From Candidatus Prevotella equi (GTDB taxonomy: Bacteria > Bacteroidota > Bacteroidia > Bacteroidales > Bacteroidaceae): DNA of 38,517 bases. Under the pieces are notes generated by a model, which worked only from the letters and a program-made list of their open reading frames with translations, was not told where the DNA came from and made no database searches. Location: assembly GCA_018065145.1 (NCBI GenBank), contig JAGHTW010000155.1, positions 1 through 38,517 on the forward strand. Reading direction: 5' to 3'. Made by a program: the position numbers and the translations under genes. Positions 35,856 to 38,517 of the stretch are shown here, in pieces; positions within the stretch are counted from its first letter, which is position 1; the number at the start of each line of letters is the position of its first letter.

Positions 35856-36153
35856 GTCAGAAAAAGTTAGTGAATGCGAAAAATGTTCAACATGTGCAAG
35901 ATGCGGAAAAAACAAAATGCGTGCTGCTTTGTATGTGGCATGCGATAAATGTGGATGCGATTGCGCGGCAGCAGGTGGGGAGTACTACACATACAATGAC
36001 AAACAGTATTGCGTTTCTTGCATAAACAAAATATGCATGCAGGATCTTAGCAAAGAAGAGTTGATTGATCTGCTGGAGGATTTTGTTGATTCAGATGATC
36101 TGCTGGATTATTTTATGTCAACTAATTTTATTGAGAGGATAAGTGAATGGTAA
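35848..36153 (+). CDS. Cys-rich, probable zinc-binding protein
   Basis: CEKCSTCARCGKN...CDKCGCDCAAA...CVSCINKIC. Confidence 0.6.
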   Translation: MIRSEKVSECEKCSTCARCGKNKMRAALYVACDKCGCDCAAAGGEYYTYNDKQYCVSCINKICMQDLSKEELIDLLEDFVDSDDLLDYFMSTNFIERISEW

Positions 36154-36242
36154 TTATTTCTTTTTTGGTTGGTGCAGTAATTGGATGTTTTTGTGGGATG
36201 GTTATTATGGCGATATGTGCAGCGCAGAGGGAGGACGATTGA
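36147..36242 (+). CDS. Small transmembrane protein (DUF3789-like)
   Basis: MVIISFLVGAVIGCFCGMVIMAICAAQREDD*. Confidence 0.5.
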   Translation: MVIISFLVGAVIGCFCGMVIMAICAAQREDD

Positions 36243-36467
36243 TTGCGTGTACTTGATACGAAAGCTACGGGAGCAAACTTAAGAAATATGCTCAAAGAAC
36301 GAAACATACCAGTAAAAGATCTTGCGGCATACATGAACATGGAAAACCTAGTAAGTGCATATTGTTGGTTTAGGGGCGATCACATGCCGACAATAGACAA
36401 CCTAGTAATTATGACAGAGTTTTTTGACTGCAAACTGGATGACATTGTAAGAACAAAAGAGGTGTGA
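36243..36467 (+). CDS. HTH XRE-like protein
   Basis: LRNMLKERNIPVKDLAAYMNMENLVSAYCWFRGDHMPTIDNLVIMTEFFDCKLDDIV; TTG start after gggagg. Confidence 0.6.
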   Translation: MRVLDTKATGANLRNMLKERNIPVKDLAAYMNMENLVSAYCWFRGDHMPTIDNLVIMTEFFDCKLDDIVRTKEV

Positions 36468-36470
36468 CGA

Positions 36471-37175
36471 ATGATAAAAATTGAAAATGTGGTACTGCCT
36501 AGCGCTGCACAATGGGATGCGGTTATCAGAGGGATGAGAAATCCGATGAATAGTTGGGAGAAAAGTGATAGCTACATCACTTATGTTGAGGACTGCGACA
36601 CAGCAGAAACAGCAGATTATGAGTTCTTTGTTGGAGAAAATGATTTGAAGCTTATGAATAGTTTGGCAGATGCAGGATCAGCGCACGCGAAGTACAAAAG
36701 AATGTTGTGTGTGCTTTGCGATATCGTTGCCCCCATGTACTGGTGGAAGGAATGGGACACATATCTACACACGGTAAGAAATTCTTGCTCAACCATGCAT
36801 AAAATTCAGGCAAAAAAATTTGATCTTAATGACTTCAGCACAGAGCACTTAGAGTGGCGCGAGGAAAACATGACATGGGGGCAGAGGATTCCATTGAGAA
36901 ACATGGAAAACACTATTGTTTGCCTTAACCAGTGCAGAGAGAAGTATCTTGAAACCAAAGAAAAAATGTGGTGGTGGCAGATGATCCAGCTATTGCCAAG
37001 TAGTTACAACCAGAGATCTACTGTAATGATGAATTACGAGACACTCACAGCTATTTACAGATGGCGAAGAAATCACAAGCTTGATGAGTGGCAGGCCTTC
37101 TGTGATTGGATCGAGACACTACCTTATAGTGAACTGATAACAGGGAAAGGGGTTCGTAATGAAGACAAACATTAA
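36471..37175 (+). CDS. ThyX-like (remote) phage protein
   Basis: APMYWWKEWDTYLHTVRNSCSTMHKI...LPSSYNQRSTVMMNYETLTAIYRWRRNHKLDEW. Confidence 0.4.
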   Translation: MIKIENVVLPSAAQWDAVIRGMRNPMNSWEKSDSYITYVEDCDTAETADYEFFVGENDLKLMNSLADAGSAHAKYKRMLCVLCDIVAPMYWWKEWDTYLHTVRNSCSTMHKIQAKKFDLNDFSTEHLEWREENMTWGQRIPLRNMENTIVCLNQCREKYLETKEKMWWWQMIQLLPSSYNQRSTVMMNYETLTAIYRWRRNHKLDEWQAFCDWIETLPYSELITGKGVRNEDKH

Positions 37176-37368
37176 GCAATTGGTAGACAATGCATACAAA
37201 CAAGGTCGGAAAGATGCTCTTGAAGATCTTACAGAGTATATTAGAGAAAACCAGTTCAATTCAGTTATTGTAGAATCGTGGTGTTCTAATATCGGAATGT
37301 GCGACTTTGGGAAAGTAGTTGAACTGTTTTTGAGATACACAGAAGAAGGAGAACAGAATGATTACTAG
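37159..37368 (+). CDS. Hypothetical protein
   Basis: 69-aa ORF overlapping neighbours. Confidence 0.5.
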   Translation: MKTNIKQLVDNAYKQGRKDALEDLTEYIRENQFNSVIVESWCSNIGMCDFGKVVELFLRYTEEGEQNDY

Positions 37369-37657
37369 ATATAATCTTATACAGGCTATATATGACAATG
37401 TTGACACGTGGAGTTGTCAGTCACCTTGTCCACACAGAATGGAAGAAGAAAAGCCAGAATGTATGTGCTATACATGTGCAGAACAGAAACTGAAGGAGTA
37501 TGAGAATAGTATTCGCAGACAGATGATTGATGAGTTTGCACAAAGAATAGCGAATCAATGTATGTGTGGTAGTAAATGTAGAAAAGAATGTTCGAAATTA
37601 GACTGCTGTTTAATTTGGGATATTGCGGAGCAGATGAAAGGAGAAACGGATGGCTAA
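37358..37657 (+). CDS. Cys-rich hypothetical protein
   Basis: CQSPCPHRMEEEKPECMCYTCAEQK...CMCGSKCRKECSKLDCC. Confidence 0.5.
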   Translation: MITRYNLIQAIYDNVDTWSCQSPCPHRMEEEKPECMCYTCAEQKLKEYENSIRRQMIDEFAQRIANQCMCGSKCRKECSKLDCCLIWDIAEQMKGETDG

Positions 37658-37949
37658 ATTTGGTGAATGGATAGAGGTTAAATGGAGAGATTTGACAGAA
37701 GAAGAACGGGAATATTATGACGATGATGACATAACGAAGATGGCAGATTTTGAAACTCCTGATGACGGTGATGAAATTCTTATTTCGCAAGGAAATGGTA
37801 AATGGGTGTCCGTAGTTGTTTTTTGTAACGATGATTATGGAATAGGAGATGAGGATGGAAACGATTGGCTGGATGAGGTTGATGCTTGGATGCCATTGCC
37901 TAAAGGTTTTGTGAAAGAGCAGACTGCAGGAGAACCCAATGAAGATTGA
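37650..37949 (+). CDS. DUF551-like protein
   Basis: ILISQGNGKWVSVVVF...DAWMPLPKGF. Confidence 0.6.
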   Translation: MAKFGEWIEVKWRDLTEEEREYYDDDDITKMADFETPDDGDEILISQGNGKWVSVVVFCNDDYGIGDEDGNDWLDEVDAWMPLPKGFVKEQTAGEPNED

Positions 37950-38205
37950 TGAACAAATATTTGTATACAAGGAATTGCTGGATAACGGGAAAGCATTCCT
38001 TGTTGATAGTTATGAAGATGCTGAAAGAATTATTGAAGCACTTGAAAAGTATATACCGAAAAAGCCAAATATAAAAGTTCTAAAAAGCGGTCAAAAAACA
38101 TACAATTGTCCTTCATGCGATTGCGATTACAACAGATTCTACATTGGCAAGCCATACTGTATGTATTGCGGACAGAAGATTGATTGGGAAGGAGTGGAAG
38201 AATGA
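37939..38205 (+). CDS. Zinc-ribbon hypothetical protein
   Basis: YNCPSCDCDYNRFYIGKPYCMYCGQKIDW. Confidence 0.6.
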   Translation: MKIDEQIFVYKELLDNGKAFLVDSYEDAERIIEALEKYIPKKPNIKVLKSGQKTYNCPSCDCDYNRFYIGKPYCMYCGQKIDWEGVEE

Positions 38206-38375
38206 TATTTGCATTGATTGCAACTTGTGGACTATGTTACTTCCTTGGAATATTCACAGCTAATCATTTTACTTATCTGGATTATGCTGATGGGTATTCG
38301 AATGGATATAAGCAGGGCTACACAAACGGATATGATGATGGATATAACTGCGATGATTACAACGAGGAGGAATAA
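38202..38375 (+). CDS. Small membrane protein with GY repeats
   Basis: MIFALIATCGLCYFLGIF...DGYSNGYKQGYTNGYDDGYN; ATGA overlap. Confidence 0.5.
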   Translation: MIFALIATCGLCYFLGIFTANHFTYLDYADGYSNGYKQGYTNGYDDGYNCDDYNEEE

Positions 38376-38377
38376 TA

Positions 38378-38517
38378 ATGGGGTACTGGGAAAATATCTG
38401 TGAGATGCAGAAAAAGCAGACAGAAAAAGGGATCAGGACGTATGGGCAGACGCTTGAACAAAACACAAGCTTAAACGAGACGCAGCGTCTTGAATACTTA
38501 GAGGAAGAGCTTATTGA
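38378..38517 (+). CDS. MazG-like protein, 5' part (continues at 1-165)
   Basis: ATG 38378 after aacgaggagg; same frame as window base 1. Confidence 0.6.
   Translation, partial: MGYWENICEMQKKQTEKGIRTYGQTLEQNTSLNETQRLEYLEEELI
38417..38517. repeat. Terminal direct repeat, exact copy of 1-101
   Basis: 101-bp identity by eye. Confidence 0.95.

Noticed and set aside
38269-38466. Minus-strand ORFs opposite the early small genes
   Set aside because: Antisense to well-spaced + strand ORFs with RBSs; no independent support.
1-38517. Stop-codon recoding
   Set aside because: TAG, TGA and TAA all end clear genes at sensible places (for example MCP ends in TAG, holin region in TAA, Gp-type ORFs in TGA).

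Overview
The window is one complete genome of a temperate siphovirus-like phage/prophage of a Firmicutes (Clostridia-like) host, linearised from a circular contig. Bases 1-101 are repeated exactly at 38417-38517, and a MazG-like ORF reads through the junction, so the unit length is 38,416 bp. Gene order is: late-left genes (ParB-like, metallopeptidase, terminase, portal, minor capsid), an accessory block bounded by terminators, scaffold and major capsid, neck, tail, a 1376-aa duplicated tail fibre, holin and amidase. These are followed by a leftward serine recombinase, a repressor/Cro switch, and an early region with Gp157, Rad52-like SSAP, NinB-like, HNH, SSB, replication protein plus iterons, DNA methylase and small ORFs. 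No canonical tRNA, rRNA, CRISPR array, transposon or reverse transcriptase was seen. Most interesting signals: (1) two tandem 42-bp imperfect palindromes (four GTACTA-N4-WACAT half-sites) beside the serine recombinase, read as a double attP-like locus with different central dinucleotides; (2) a tRNA-like cloverleaf with an 11-nt anticodon loop in the leader of the scaffold/capsid operon; (3) a 25-bp promoter-like element present twice with identical 8-nt spacing to a -10 box; (4) a probable -1 frameshift adding a HeH/LEM-like domain to the major capsid protein; (5) an origin-like array of four 11-bp-spaced iterons plus 15-bp AT-rich repeats; (6) a six-site operator array, one site lying across the cro stop codon; (7) a terminase ORF that looks like a small-large subunit fusion. 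All family names are from reading protein motifs by eye; no searches were run.
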